A DNA stretch of 40,515 bases from assembly GCA_964493955.1 (NCBI GenBank), contig CAZBPZ010000005.1, positions 1-40,515 of the forward strand. Reading direction: 5' to 3'. The notes below the pieces were generated by a model. The model saw only the letters and a list, made by a program, of their open reading frames with translations. It was not told the origin of the DNA and did no database searches. This stretch comes from CAZBPZ01 sp964493955. Lineage in GTDB: Bacteria; Chloroflexota; Dehalococcoidia; Dehalococcoidales; Fen-1064. A program made the position numbers and the translations under genes. Positions 8,004 to 16,299 of the stretch are shown here, piece by piece (position 1 is the first letter of the stretch; each line of letters starts with the position of its first letter).

Positions 8004-8630
8004 TTGACGAGCCCCGGTCACGAAGCCACCGCCCGGGCTTACATCTCCGGCGTTCTGCCGGCGCTGGCCCACCTGCCACTGGAACGCATTGCTGCCGCGG
8101 TTGAAATACTGGAGGCGGCCCGCCTCCGGGGCAGCCGCATCTTCACCTTCGGCAACGGGGGCTCGGCCACCACCGCCTCGCACCTCGCCTGTGACCTGGC
8201 CAAAGGCTCGGCCGAGGGCACCCGCCCCCGCCTGCGCGCCTTCTGCCTCAACGACAGCGTGGCCCTGACGACCGCCTGGGCCAACGATACCGACTACGAG
8301 AACGTCTTCTCGGCCCGGCTGGTGGAGCTGGTGGACCCCGGCGACGTGGCAATCGCCATCAGCGGCAGCGGCCGCTCCCCGAACGTGCTCAACGGTGTCC
8401 AGGCAGCCCGCCTCCGCGGCGCCACCACCATCGGCCTGAGCGGCTTCGGTGGCGGCCCCCTCAGCTCGCTGGTGGACCTGGCAATCGTGACCGGCTGCAC
8501 CGTCATGGAGCAGGTGGAGGATATCCACCTCCTCATCGGGCACGTCATCACTACCTGCCTCAGGCAGTCTGCCGCCGCGCCCCTCCCGGCCGGTGCCCGG
8601 CCGCCATCACAGTCACTCCCGGTGGCCTAG
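8004..8630 (+). CDS. Second phosphoheptose isomerase-like SIS domain protein
   Basis: SIS-fold sugar-phosphate isomerase paralogous to the gmhA at 5353-5955. From the TTG start it has 208 residues: FGNGGSATTASHLACDLAK at about 49-67, LNDSVALTTAWANDTDYENV, ISGSGRSPNV, and C-terminal QVEDIHLLIGHV. Like its paralogue it has Asp64 where E. coli GmhA has catalytic Glu65. TTG 8004 is chosen because GGAGG lies 8 bases upstream; an upstream ATG at 7926 would add 26 low-complexity residues. It is transcribed divergently from the heptose operon, so it may act in the same pathway or on another sugar phosphate. It precedes dxr by 58 bases. Confidence 0.8.
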   Translation: MTSPGHEATARAYISGVLPALAHLPLERIAAAVEILEAARLRGSRIFTFGNGGSATTASHLACDLAKGSAEGTRPRLRAFCLNDSVALTTAWANDTDYENVFSARLVELVDPGDVAIAISGSGRSPNVLNGVQAARLRGATTIGLSGFGGGPLSSLVDLAIVTGCTVMEQVEDIHLLIGHVITTCLRQSAAAPLPAGARPPSQSLPVA

Positions 8631-8688
8631 CCCCGTGCCGGCCCGGCAATAGCCGCCCCCGCGCCCGTGTTGTATGATAGGTGGTAAC

Positions 8689-9834
8689 ATGGGCAGCACG
8701 GCGACAGGCCTGGTCATCCTCGGCTCGACCGGCAGCATCGGGCGGCAGACCCTGCAGGTGGTGCGCGCCCTCTCGCCACGCTTCCGCATCGTCGCCCTGG
8801 CCGCCGGCCGAAACCGGCGGCTGCTGGCCGAGCAGGTACAGGAGTTCCGCCCGCGGTACTATGCCTGCCAGGGCGGAGCCCTGCCGGACCTCCGGGGCCA
8901 GGGCTGCGAACGCCTCTCGCTGGAAGAGGCTGCCACCCTGCCGGAGGCGGACACGGTGGTGGTGGCCACCTCGGGACACGCCGGCCTGCCCGCCACGCTG
9001 GCCGCCGCCCGGGCCGGCAAACGCATTGCCCTGGCCAACAAGGAGTCCCTGGTCATGGCGGGGGGGCTTATCACGGCCGCCGCCCGGCAGGGCGGCGCCT
9101 GCATCATCCCGGTTGACAGCGAGCACAGCGCCATCTGGCAGTGCCTGCGCGGCGAGCCGCAGGCACCATCACGCATCATCCTGACGGCCTCCGGTGGCCC
9201 GTTCCTCAATTTCCCGCCCGAGCGGCTGGCCAATGTCACCGTGGCCGAGGCGCTGAAACACCCTTCCTGGCAGATGGGGCCGAAGGTCACGGTGGACTCG
9301 GCCACGCTGATGAACAAGGGGCTGGAAGTCATCGAGGCGCACTGGCTCTTTGACGTGGACTTTGACCGGGTTGAGGTGGTGATTCACCCCCAGAGCATCG
9401 TCCACTCGCTGGTAGAGTTCCCCGACGGCTCGGTCAAGGCCCAGCTCGGCCACCCGGACATGCGGCTGCCAATCCAGTACGCCCTCACCTACCCGGACCG
9501 CCTGCCAAACCCGGAGCTGCCCCGCATCAGCCTGGCCGAGCTGCAGCACCTGACATTCCAGAAAGCCAACCACGCCGCCTTTCCCTGCCTGCCGGCCGCC
9601 ACCGAGGCGGGAAAGGCCGGCGGCACCATGCCGGCCGTGCTCTGCGGGGCCGACGAGGCAGCCGTTGACCTCTTCCTCGGGGGGGCTATCAGGTTCACGG
9701 ACATCCACCGCCTGGTGGCCCGGGTGCTGGCGGAACACCGGAACCACCCCGCCGGCTCACTGGAAGACATCCTGGAAGCGGCCAGGTGGGCATACCGGCG
9801 CACCCGGGCGCTGGCCGGGGAGGGCACATGCTGA
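8689..9834 (+). CDS. dxr: 1-deoxy-D-xylulose 5-phosphate reductoisomerase
   Basis: Second step of the non-mevalonate isoprenoid pathway: NADPH-dependent rearrangement of DXP to MEP. From ATG 8689 it has 381 residues, the usual size. Visible: NADPH loop GSTGSIG at 12-18, ANKESLVMAGG, metal-binding PVDSEHSAIWQCL, TASGGPF, then HPSWQMGPKVTVDSATLMNK and HPQSIVHSLVEF. ATG 8689 is preferred to ATG 8674 because AGGTGG (8679-8684) precedes it and nothing useful precedes 8674. A TATGAT at 8673-8678 might be a -10 hexamer, but no -35 is visible. The stop overlaps the rseP start by 7 bases. Confidence 0.96.
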   Translation: MGSTATGLVILGSTGSIGRQTLQVVRALSPRFRIVALAAGRNRRLLAEQVQEFRPRYYACQGGALPDLRGQGCERLSLEEAATLPEADTVVVATSGHAGLPATLAAARAGKRIALANKESLVMAGGLITAAARQGGACIIPVDSEHSAIWQCLRGEPQAPSRIILTASGGPFLNFPPERLANVTVAEALKHPSWQMGPKVTVDSATLMNKGLEVIEAHWLFDVDFDRVEVVIHPQSIVHSLVEFPDGSVKAQLGHPDMRLPIQYALTYPDRLPNPELPRISLAELQHLTFQKANHAAFPCLPAATEAGKAGGTMPAVLCGADEAAVDLFLGGAIRFTDIHRLVARVLAEHRNHPAGSLEDILEAARWAYRRTRALAGEGTC

Positions 9835-10871
9835 CCACCGTGCTCTCCTTCATGGCCGTTATCATCATCGTCATCCTGGCCCACGAGCTGGGGCACTTTA
9901 CGGCGGCCAAGCTCTGCGGGGTGACCGTGCAGGAGTTTGGCATCTTCTACCCGCCCCGTATCTTCGGCATCAAGCGCGGCGGCACCGTTTACTCGCTTAA
10001 CGCCCTGCCCCTGGGGGGTTTTGTAAGGATGGCGGGGGAGGAAGACCCGGCTGCCCCCGGCAGCCTGGCCGGCAAGGGAATCCCCACCCGCCTGCTGGTG
10101 CTGAGTGCCGGCTCCATCATGAACCTGCTGCTGCCGCTGCTGCTGCTCTCCGTGGCCTTCATGGTACCGCATAACACCGTCATCAGCCGGGTAGAGGTCA
10201 TCAACGTCCACCCCGGTTCACCCGCCGCCGGGGCCGGCGTGAGGGTGGGCGATGTCGTGGTGGCCGTCAACGGCAAGCCGGTGCACAACACCGCCGACCT
10301 GCACCGCTACTACAACACCAACCTGGGGAATACGGTAGCGGTGACACTGCAGCGTGGCGACTCCACCCGGGTGACGGTGGAGCTCGTGCCACGATGGCGC
10401 ACCCCCGAGGACCAGGGGGCAACCGGCATGGATGTCCAGATGGTTGACGCCGAGCTCGTACGGGAAAGCCTCCCCTTCTGGGAGGCGGTACCGCGCGGCT
10501 TCGAGCGCAGCCTGGAGACCCTGGTGCTCTTCAAGAACGGCATCATCAGCATGGTGATGGGGGCCACGCAGGTGGACCTGAGGGGGCCGGTGGGCATCGC
10601 CGAGATTACGGGCGAGTTCGCCCGGGCCGGCATCAGCCCGCTGCTCGAGTTCACGTCGTTCCTCAGCATCAACCTGGGGATACTCAACCTCTTCCCGCTG
10701 CCCGCCCTGGACGGCGGCCGCCTCGCCTTCGTGGTGCTCGAGCTGGTGCGGCGCGGCAAACGGGTATCGCCGCAGAAGGAGCGCTGGGTGCACGCCGTCG
10801 GTTTCTTCCTGCTGATTGCCGCCATGCTGGCCGTAACCTTCAGGGACATTGTCCGCATAACCGGCGGCTAG
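9828..10871 (+). CDS. rseP: RIP metalloprotease RseP (site-2 protease)
   Basis: Integral-membrane zinc protease for regulated intramembrane proteolysis of anti-sigma factors or signal-peptide remnants. From ATG 9828 it has 347 residues. The zinc motif HELGH is at 19-23 in the first membrane helix, then a PDZ domain (HPGSPAAGAGVRVGDVVVAV region), and near residue 300 the FPLPALDGGR segment that supplies the third ligand Asp. C-terminal membrane helices follow. An in-frame ATG at 9786 lies inside dxr and would add 14 non-family residues; GGGGAGGG just upstream of 9828 decides the start. It sits between dxr and ispG, the usual position in this lineage. Confidence 0.95.
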   Translation: MLTTVLSFMAVIIIVILAHELGHFTAAKLCGVTVQEFGIFYPPRIFGIKRGGTVYSLNALPLGGFVRMAGEEDPAAPGSLAGKGIPTRLLVLSAGSIMNLLLPLLLLSVAFMVPHNTVISRVEVINVHPGSPAAGAGVRVGDVVVAVNGKPVHNTADLHRYYNTNLGNTVAVTLQRGDSTRVTVELVPRWRTPEDQGATGMDVQMVDAELVRESLPFWEAVPRGFERSLETLVLFKNGIISMVMGATQVDLRGPVGIAEITGEFARAGISPLLEFTSFLSINLGILNLFPLPALDGGRLAFVVLELVRRGKRVSPQKERWVHAVGFFLLIAAMLAVTFRDIVRITGG

Positions 10872-10897
10872 TTACCATCCCGGCAGGAGTAAGGAAG

Positions 10898-11962
10898 ATG
10901 GAGCAGGAAATGCAGATGCCCCCCCGCCGCCCCAGCCAGCCGGTGCGCATCGGCGGGGTGGTGGTAGGCGGCGGCGCCCCGGTAGTGGTCCAGTCCATGA
11001 CAAAGACCGATACCCGCGATGTCAGGGCCACCGTCCGCCAGGTGCGCGCGCTGGAAAGGGCCGGCTGCGAGCTGGTGCGCCTGGCCGTACCGGACATGGA
11101 AGCCGCCCGGGCGATTGCCGCCATCAAGCGCCAGACATCGGCCCCGCTGATTGCGGACATCCATTTCGACTACCGCCTGGCCCTGGCCGCCCTTGAAGCC
11201 GGCTGCGACGGCCTGCGCCTCAACCCCGGCAACATCGGCGGGGCGGAGCGCGTCACGGCGGTGGTACGGGCCGCCCGCAAGCGTGCCGTGCCAATACGCA
11301 TCGGTGTCAACGCCGGCAGCCTACCGGCCACCTTCAGACCAGAACTACCACTGGCAGCGAGAATGGTCGAGGCGGCCCTGGAGCAGGTACGGCTGCTGGA
11401 GAGCCTGGACTTCAGCCTCATCAAGATTTCACTCAAGGCCTTCGACGTGCCGACGACGATTGAAGCCTACCGCCGCATCGCCGGGCGTGTCCCCTATCCC
11501 CTGCACATTGGCGTCACCGAGGCCGGCCTGCCACGCAGCGGCATCGTCCGCAGCGCCGTCGGCATCGGTACGCTGCTCTACCTGGGCATTGGCGATACCA
11601 TCCGTGTCTCCCTCACCGCCCACCCGGTGCAGGAGGTAATAGCCGCCTACGAGCTCCTCAAGAGCCTTGACCTGCGCCAGCACGGGCCGGTGCTGGTGAG
11701 CTGCCCTTCGTGCGGCCGGGCCGAGGTGGACATCGTCCGCCTGGCCGGGGCGGTGGAGAAGCGGCTGGCAAAGGTGAAAAGACCGGTCAAAGTAGCGGTG
11801 ATGGGCTGTGTCGTCAACGGCCCCGGCGAGGCAAAGGACGCCGATGTTGGCATCGCCTGCGGGAAGGGACGGGGCGTGCTCTTCCGCAAGGGCCAGAAGC
11901 TGCGGACGGTTGCGGAAGCAGACCTCGTTGAGGCGCTGATGCGGGAGGTGGAGCGGCTCTGA
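10898..11962 (+). CDS. ispG: 4-hydroxy-3-methylbut-2-en-1-yl diphosphate synthase
   Basis: Penultimate step of the non-mevalonate pathway: reduces MEcPP to HMBPP with a [4Fe-4S] cluster and a flavodoxin or ferredoxin donor. The 354 residues include the TIM-barrel start VVVQSMTKTDTRD, ADIHFDYRLAL and LRLNPGNIGG, and the cluster ligands Cys269 and Cys272 (SCPSCGR), Cys304 (VMGCVVNGPGEA) and Glu311. The start ATG has AGGAG and AAGGAAG upstream. It ends 15 bases before the convergent MFS gene, the only convergent junction in this window without overlapping stops. Confidence 0.96.
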   Translation: MEQEMQMPPRRPSQPVRIGGVVVGGGAPVVVQSMTKTDTRDVRATVRQVRALERAGCELVRLAVPDMEAARAIAAIKRQTSAPLIADIHFDYRLALAALEAGCDGLRLNPGNIGGAERVTAVVRAARKRAVPIRIGVNAGSLPATFRPELPLAARMVEAALEQVRLLESLDFSLIKISLKAFDVPTTIEAYRRIAGRVPYPLHIGVTEAGLPRSGIVRSAVGIGTLLYLGIGDTIRVSLTAHPVQEVIAAYELLKSLDLRQHGPVLVSCPSCGRAEVDIVRLAGAVEKRLAKVKRPVKVAVMGCVVNGPGEAKDADVGIACGKGRGVLFRKGQKLRTVAEADLVEALMREVERL

Positions 11963-11977
11963 CCGGAAGGTGGGGCC

Positions 11978-13246
11978 TCAGTCCATCCCCCGCACCACCC
12001 GGCTCAGCGCCAGGCCGAGGCCGGCCAGCACGATGAGACCGCCCGCCCCGCCGAACATCAGCCCCGGGCTGAAATCTGACAGGTAGCCCGCCAGCACCAG
12101 CGAGAACGGCTGCAGCCCGGCCGAGGCAAACATCGTCAGGCTCATGAGGCGCCCCAGCATATCGGGCCGCGCCGTGCGCTGGAAGTAGGCCATCAGGCCC
12201 ACGTTGGCCAGCCCGTTCACAACCGAGGCCAGCCCCACCAGCAGGGCAATCACCGCCACGCTGGGGGCCAGGCCCAGCAGCCCCAGGCAGCTGCCACCCG
12301 AGACAAGTGCCCCTATCAGCAACCAGCCGCGGTGGCGCAGGCGGAGTGAACCCGCCAGCAGCGTACCGACCACCCCGCCACCCCCGGCCACCCCCATGAT
12401 GATGCCGAGCGAGGTGGCCTGGCCGGTCAGGTCGTGTACCAGCACCGGCAGCCCCACCCCGAACGGCCCGGCCACGCTCAGGTTGACGATTGCCAGCACC
12501 GGCAGCAGGACACGGATACCACGGTGGCCCCAGGAATAGCGAAAGCCACTGACAAGGTCGGCCAGGGCACCACTACGCCGTGGCGGCCCGGCCGCAACCC
12601 CACCGCCGGGGGGTGCCAGCGCGGCGGTCCGCCGCCCGGCCGTCATCAGGCCGAGGGTGGCGGCGGCGAAGATGAAGGTGGCGGCATCCACCGAAAAGGC
12701 CACGGCGGTACCGGCCGCAGCCACCACCACCCCCGCCAGGGCCGGCCCGACGAGTGAGCCCAGCTCCATTGTCCCCATCAGCAGGGCGTTACCCGCCTCC
12801 AGCCGGTCCCGCTCCAGCAGGATGGGGACCATCGACATCATGGCCGGCAGAAAGAACGCCCCGATGGTGCCGAACACCACCGAGAACAGGTAGAGGTGCC
12901 AGACCTGCAGGACACTGCCGCCCTGCAGCTGGGCAAAGACAATGGCCGCCAGCCCCGCCACCAGGACACCCCGGCCGGCGTTGGAGACCAGCATGATGCG
13001 GCGCGGATGGACGCGGTCACTGAGCACCCCGCCGAAGAGCATGAACAGGGCCAGCGGGACGGCAGCCGCCATCGTCACCGTGCCCAGCACCAGCCCCCCG
13101 GCCCCCAGTACGTCCAGCACCACCCAGGCCAGGGCCAGGCTGTAGAAGTGGTTACCGACGACGGAGACGCTCTCCCCCAGCCAGAGCAGCCGGAAGTCAC
13201 GGCCCCGCAGGGGCCGGAGGAGGCGGGCACCGGGGCCATCACTCAA
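11978..13246 (-). CDS. MFS exporter, last gene of the DUF2089/SHOCT operon
   Basis: Major facilitator, about 12 membrane segments in 422 residues, of the EntS / macrolide-efflux-like (DHA3) type. It starts LLRPLRGRDFRLLWLGESVS and has the loop 2-3 motif GGVLSDRVHPRRIM between TM2 and TM3. The substrate is unknown; drug or siderophore export is the usual role of the family. The TTG start at 13246 overlaps the end of the SHOCT-like gene by 8 bases; GGTGAGA 7 bases upstream supports it. Co-transcription with the DUF2089 regulator suggests it is induced by the same signal. Confidence 0.85.
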   Translation of the reverse strand: MSDGPGARLLRPLRGRDFRLLWLGESVSVVGNHFYSLALAWVVLDVLGAGGLVLGTVTMAAAVPLALFMLFGGVLSDRVHPRRIMLVSNAGRGVLVAGLAAIVFAQLQGGSVLQVWHLYLFSVVFGTIGAFFLPAMMSMVPILLERDRLEAGNALLMGTMELGSLVGPALAGVVVAAAGTAVAFSVDAATFIFAAATLGLMTAGRRTAALAPPGGGVAAGPPRRSGALADLVSGFRYSWGHRGIRVLLPVLAIVNLSVAGPFGVGLPVLVHDLTGQATSLGIIMGVAGGGGVVGTLLAGSLRLRHRGWLLIGALVSGGSCLGLLGLAPSVAVIALLVGLASVVNGLANVGLMAYFQRTARPDMLGRLMSLTMFASAGLQPFSLVLAGYLSDFSPGLMFGGAGGLIVLAGLGLALSRVVRGMD

Positions 13247-13679
13247 AGTAGATTCTCACCTTTTCGGTAGTGCCGTCCACGTTGACCTCCAGGTCACGCA
13301 TGGCCTCCACCAGCTCCTCCAGGTGCTCCGGCCTGATACTCTTCAGGTCCACGTCCAGCCCCTGCTGGCGCATCTGGGCGTTTATCTTCTCGGCGGCGGC
13401 CGCCGGAATCAGCGAGGTGAACCTAACCCCGGCCCGGATGAGGGCCATCGGCACCCGCAGGTTAACGTGGGGCGTCCTCTCGTCGGGCCCGGTCTCGGCC
13501 CCCGGCTCAACGACGACCCGCAGGTACCTGTGCCCACTCTTTGGGGCCGGGCCTGCCTTCGCCGCGGCCGCCCCCTCCGCCGCCGGGCGCTCCAGCGCCG
13601 CCAGGAGACGCTCGGCCTCCTCGGCCGTTATCTTACCCTCGGCCAGCAGGTCCAGGACTCGCCTCCGGTTATCGCTCAT
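13239..13679 (-). CDS. SHOCT-like (YvlB/LiaX N-terminal type) protein
   Basis: The 146-residue soluble protein starts MSDNRRRVLDLLAEGKITAE followed by EAERLLAAL, the short two-helix module found at the N-terminus of YvlB/LiaX-type envelope-stress proteins. A low-complexity Ala/Pro linker (about 32-50), a strand RYLRVVVE, and a helix-rich C-terminal half ending LEVNVDGTTEKVRIYFE follow. The start ATG 13679 has AGGAGGT upstream, which excludes the longer frame to 13751. The C-terminal ending resembles that of the small membrane protein encoded just upstream, and the N-terminal module resembles the C-terminus of the DUF2089 protein. Function unknown; envelope-stress sensing is inference. Confidence 0.8.
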   Translation of the reverse strand: MSDNRRRVLDLLAEGKITAEEAERLLAALERPAAEGAAAAKAGPAPKSGHRYLRVVVEPGAETGPDERTPHVNLRVPMALIRAGVRFTSLIPAAAAEKINAQMRQQGLDVDLKSIRPEHLEELVEAMRDLEVNVDGTTEKVRIYFE

Positions 13680-13704
13680 GGCGGTTACCTCCTCTACGCA
13701 ATAC

Positions 13705-13977
13705 TCACTGAAAAGAAATAAACACCCGCCGCGACCCGTTGTCGACATCAACCTGCAGGCCGCGCAGCCGGCCCAGTACCACCGCCAGGTACGGTACCAC
13801 CAGGGCCAGCCTCACCAGGCCGAACGGGACCAGCAGCACCGCCGCCACCAGGAAGAACGGCAGCAGCACCGCCCCCAGTACCAGCAGCAGCGGCAGGAAG
13901 ATAAAGAGCGGCACCCACAGGCTGAAGCGGTGCCGCTGGTCGTGTACCCTGAGCCTCATTACGAGCGGCAGCCTCAT
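13705..13977 (-). CDS. Small two-helix membrane protein of the DUF2089/SHOCT operon
   Basis: Ninety residues: basic N-terminus (MRLPLVMRLRVHDQRHRF), two closely spaced hydrophobic helices (about 19-70), and a C-terminal tail GLQVDVDNGSRRVFISFQ. The tail matches the C-terminus of the neighbouring SHOCT-like protein (VxVDxxxxxVxIxF pattern). Its ATG overlaps the DUF2089 stop codon by one base (TAATG), arguing that it is a real, coupled gene. I do not recognise a named family; the topology suggests a membrane anchor or partner for the soluble SHOCT-like protein. Confidence 0.7.
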   Translation of the reverse strand: MRLPLVMRLRVHDQRHRFSLWVPLFIFLPLLLVLGAVLLPFFLVAAVLLVPFGLVRLALVVPYLAVVLGRLRGLQVDVDNGSRRVFISFQ

Positions 13978-14348
13978 TATGACAACCTCTCCAGTGCCTC
14001 CTCGGCCGTTATCTCGCCCCGCTCAAGCTGCGATAACACCTCCTCCGGCAGGGACGCCGGCGCGGCCGGCGGCAGCGTTTCCACAAACTCGAACCGGGCC
14101 GCAATGCGGTTGAGGCGGGCTTTCACCGTGGGGTAGCTTACCCCGAAGACCCGCTCCATCTCCTTGATGGAGCCGTGTGCCCGGACGAAGACCATGACAA
14201 AGACCTGGTCCTCGGCCGGAAGCTGTGCCAGCGGTGGCAGCTCGAAGCTGCCCTCAATGGCAACGCCGCTATCCACCAGCCGGACCCGCTCCACCGTGAT
14301 GGGCGCACCACCTGTCAGCCGGGTCAGCTCCTGCCAGTCTTTCGCCAT
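13977..14348 (-). CDS. DUF2089 family HTH protein, probable autoregulator
   Basis: 123 residues. The N-terminal part (about 1-50) is DUF2089-like, then a helix-turn-helix: GSIKEMERVFGVSYPTVKAR at about 79-98. The C-terminus LERGEITAEEALERLS is the same SHOCT/YvlB-type helix found at the start of the third gene of this operon. ATG 14348 is preferred over GTG 14351 because GGAAGG lies 6 bases before the ATG while the GTG abuts the Shine-Dalgarno. It heads a four-gene operon (membrane protein, SHOCT-like, MFS) and sits beside an AT-rich promoter with two copies of a direct repeat, so autoregulation is likely. Confidence 0.82.
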   Translation of the reverse strand: MAKDWQELTRLTGGAPITVERVRLVDSGVAIEGSFELPPLAQLPAEDQVFVMVFVRAHGSIKEMERVFGVSYPTVKARLNRIAARFEFVETLPPAAPASLPEEVLSQLERGEITAEEALERLS

Positions 14349-14363
14349 CACCCTCCTTCCCCT

Positions 14364-14434
14364 TTATCAATATTATCAAGTCTTGTCTTGATTTCATTGA
14401 GTCTATTGTAGCCAAATTATCAATATTATTCAAG
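14364..14434. repeat. Two AT-rich direct repeats plus a dyad: operator candidate
   Basis: TTATCAATATTATCAAG at 14364-14380 and TTATCAATATTATTCAAG at 14417-14434 are near-identical and 53 bases apart (start to start). One covers the -35, the other lies in the leader. The dyad ATCAAG TCTTGT CTTGAT (14375-14392) overlaps the leader copy. This is the most AT-rich patch in the window. Confidence 0.65.
14405..14433 (-). promoter_or_regulatory. Promoter of the DUF2089 operon
   Basis: Minus strand: -35 TTGAAT (14433-14428), 17-nt spacer, -10 TACAAT (14410-14405). Predicted start near 14398. The -35 and part of the spacer lie within the second copy of the AT-rich repeat. Confidence 0.7.
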
Positions 14435-14592
14435 AGCGCCCGGCGGCCCATTGCCGCCGCCAGCGCCACTGGCAAGACCTGGCCACGCCCCGGCCACCGC
14501 AGGCTCACGCACCCTCGCCAGGGCGGCCCGTTTCAACCCCGGCCGGCGGCGGAACTGGCGTAGCGGCACCCGGTTGTGGTTAAATAGGTGCC

Positions 14593-16299
14593 ATGAGACT
14601 CTCCCGCCTCTTCGGCAAGACCCAGCGCGAACTCCCGGCCGAAGCCGATACTGCCAGCCACCAGCTCCTGCTGCGGGCCGGCCTCATCAGCCAGGTGGCG
14701 GCCGGCGTTTACTCCTACCTGCCACTGGCCTGGCGTGCCCTGCGCAAGATTGAGGCCATCATCCGCGACGAGATGGTGAAGGCCGGCGGCCAGGAGGTGC
14801 TACTGCCCGCCCTCCAGCCGCTGGAGCTCTGGGAGCAATCGGGCCGCGACAGGCTCCTGGGGCCGGTGCTCTTCCGGCTCACCGACCGGCGTGACCGGCC
14901 GCTGGTGCTCGGCCCCACCCACGAGGAAGTCATCACCCAGCTGCTGGCCCGTTTCGTCCGCAGCTACCGGGACCTGCCGAAAATGCTCTTCCAGATACAG
15001 ACCAAGTTCCGCGACGAGCCGCGGCCGCGCGGCGGCCTCATCCGCGTGCGCGAGTTCACCATGAAGGACCTCTACAGCTTCGACGCCGACGAGGCCGGGC
15101 TGGACCAGAGCTACAACCGGATGCTTGAGGCCTACCACAACATCTACCGCCGCTGCGGGCTGAAAACCATGGCAGTGGAGGCTGATAGCGGCGCCATCGG
15201 CGGCAAGGACTCGCGCGAGTTCATGGTCATCGCCGGGAGCGGTGAGAACGAGATTATCCACTGCCCCGGCTGCGGCTACGCCGCCAACGCCGAGAAGGCC
15301 GAGGCCCGCAGGACAAAGGTCGATGGCGGCGAACCCGGGCCGCTGGAAGAAGTGGCCACCCCCGGGATGACCACCATCGAGCAGGTCTCCGGCTACCTCG
15401 GCATCACCCCGGAACGCACCCTCAAGGCCGTCTTCTACGTGGCCGACGGCGAGTTTGTCTTCGTGGCCATCCGGGGTGACCTGGAGGTCAACGATGTCAA
15501 GCTGAAGAACGCGCTGCACTGCCTCGACCTGCGGCTGGCGACCGAGGCAGAGGTCATCGAGGCCGGTATCGTGCCCGGCTCAGCCTCACCGGTGGGCATC
15601 AGCGGGCGGCGCATCGTGGCCGACGATTCCGTGCCGGAGACCACCAACCTGGTGGGCGGGGCCAACAAGCCGGACACCCACCTCAGGAACGTGAACTACG
15701 GGCGCGACTTCACCGCCGACGTGGTGGCTGACATCGCCCTGGCCCGGGCGGGTGATACCTGCCCCCGGTGCGGCGGCCGCCTTGAAAGCACCCGCGGCAT
15801 CGAGGTGGGGCACGTCTTCAAGGTCGGCACGATGTACAGCCAGAGGCTGGGGGCACACTTTGTTGACGCCGCCGGCCAGACGCACCCCATCATCATGGGC
15901 TGCTACGGCATCGGGCTGGGCCGCCTCCTGGCAGCCGCCATCGAGCAGAGCCACGACGACAAGGGTATTATCTGGCCGGCCCCGATAGCCCCCTACCACG
16001 TCCACCTCTGCCCGCTCTACCGGGAAGGGACCGGGGTTAAAGCCGCCGCCGAGAAGCTCTACCAGCAGCTACTGGCTGAAGGCATCGAGGTGCTGCTGGA
16101 TGACCGCGCCGAGTCACCCGGCGTCAAGTTCAACGATGCCGACCTCATCGGGCTGCCGCTGCGAATCACCATCGGGCCGCGCACCCTGGAGAAGGGCAGC
16201 GCCGAGCTCAAGCTCCGCTCCCGGCCGGAGGTTGAGACCGTGCCGCTGGAGGCAGTACCAGCCCGGGTTAGAGAAATCCTCGGGGCACTGACCAGTTGA
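14593..16299 (+). CDS. proS: Prolyl-tRNA synthetase (bacterial type)
   Basis: Charges tRNA-Pro; class II. The 568 residues match the bacterial form with an editing insertion (about 220-400, containing YLGITPERTLKAV). Motif 2 region: FQIQTKFRDEPRPRGGLIRV and FTMKDLYSFD; motif 3: MGCYGIGLGRLLAAAIEQ; C-terminal anticodon-binding domain LDDRAESPGVKFNDADLIG. There is little Shine-Dalgarno before ATG 14593, but TTAAAT at 14580-14585 lies 7 bases upstream, so a leaderless transcript is possible (no good -35 seen). The stop overlaps the TTG start of the PHP gene (TTGA). Confidence 0.96.
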   Translation: MRLSRLFGKTQRELPAEADTASHQLLLRAGLISQVAAGVYSYLPLAWRALRKIEAIIRDEMVKAGGQEVLLPALQPLELWEQSGRDRLLGPVLFRLTDRRDRPLVLGPTHEEVITQLLARFVRSYRDLPKMLFQIQTKFRDEPRPRGGLIRVREFTMKDLYSFDADEAGLDQSYNRMLEAYHNIYRRCGLKTMAVEADSGAIGGKDSREFMVIAGSGENEIIHCPGCGYAANAEKAEARRTKVDGGEPGPLEEVATPGMTTIEQVSGYLGITPERTLKAVFYVADGEFVFVAIRGDLEVNDVKLKNALHCLDLRLATEAEVIEAGIVPGSASPVGISGRRIVADDSVPETTNLVGGANKPDTHLRNVNYGRDFTADVVADIALARAGDTCPRCGGRLESTRGIEVGHVFKVGTMYSQRLGAHFVDAAGQTHPIIMGCYGIGLGRLLAAAIEQSHDDKGIIWPAPIAPYHVHLCPLYREGTGVKAAAEKLYQQLLAEGIEVLLDDRAESPGVKFNDADLIGLPLRITIGPRTLEKGSAELKLRSRPEVETVPLEAVPARVREILGALTS

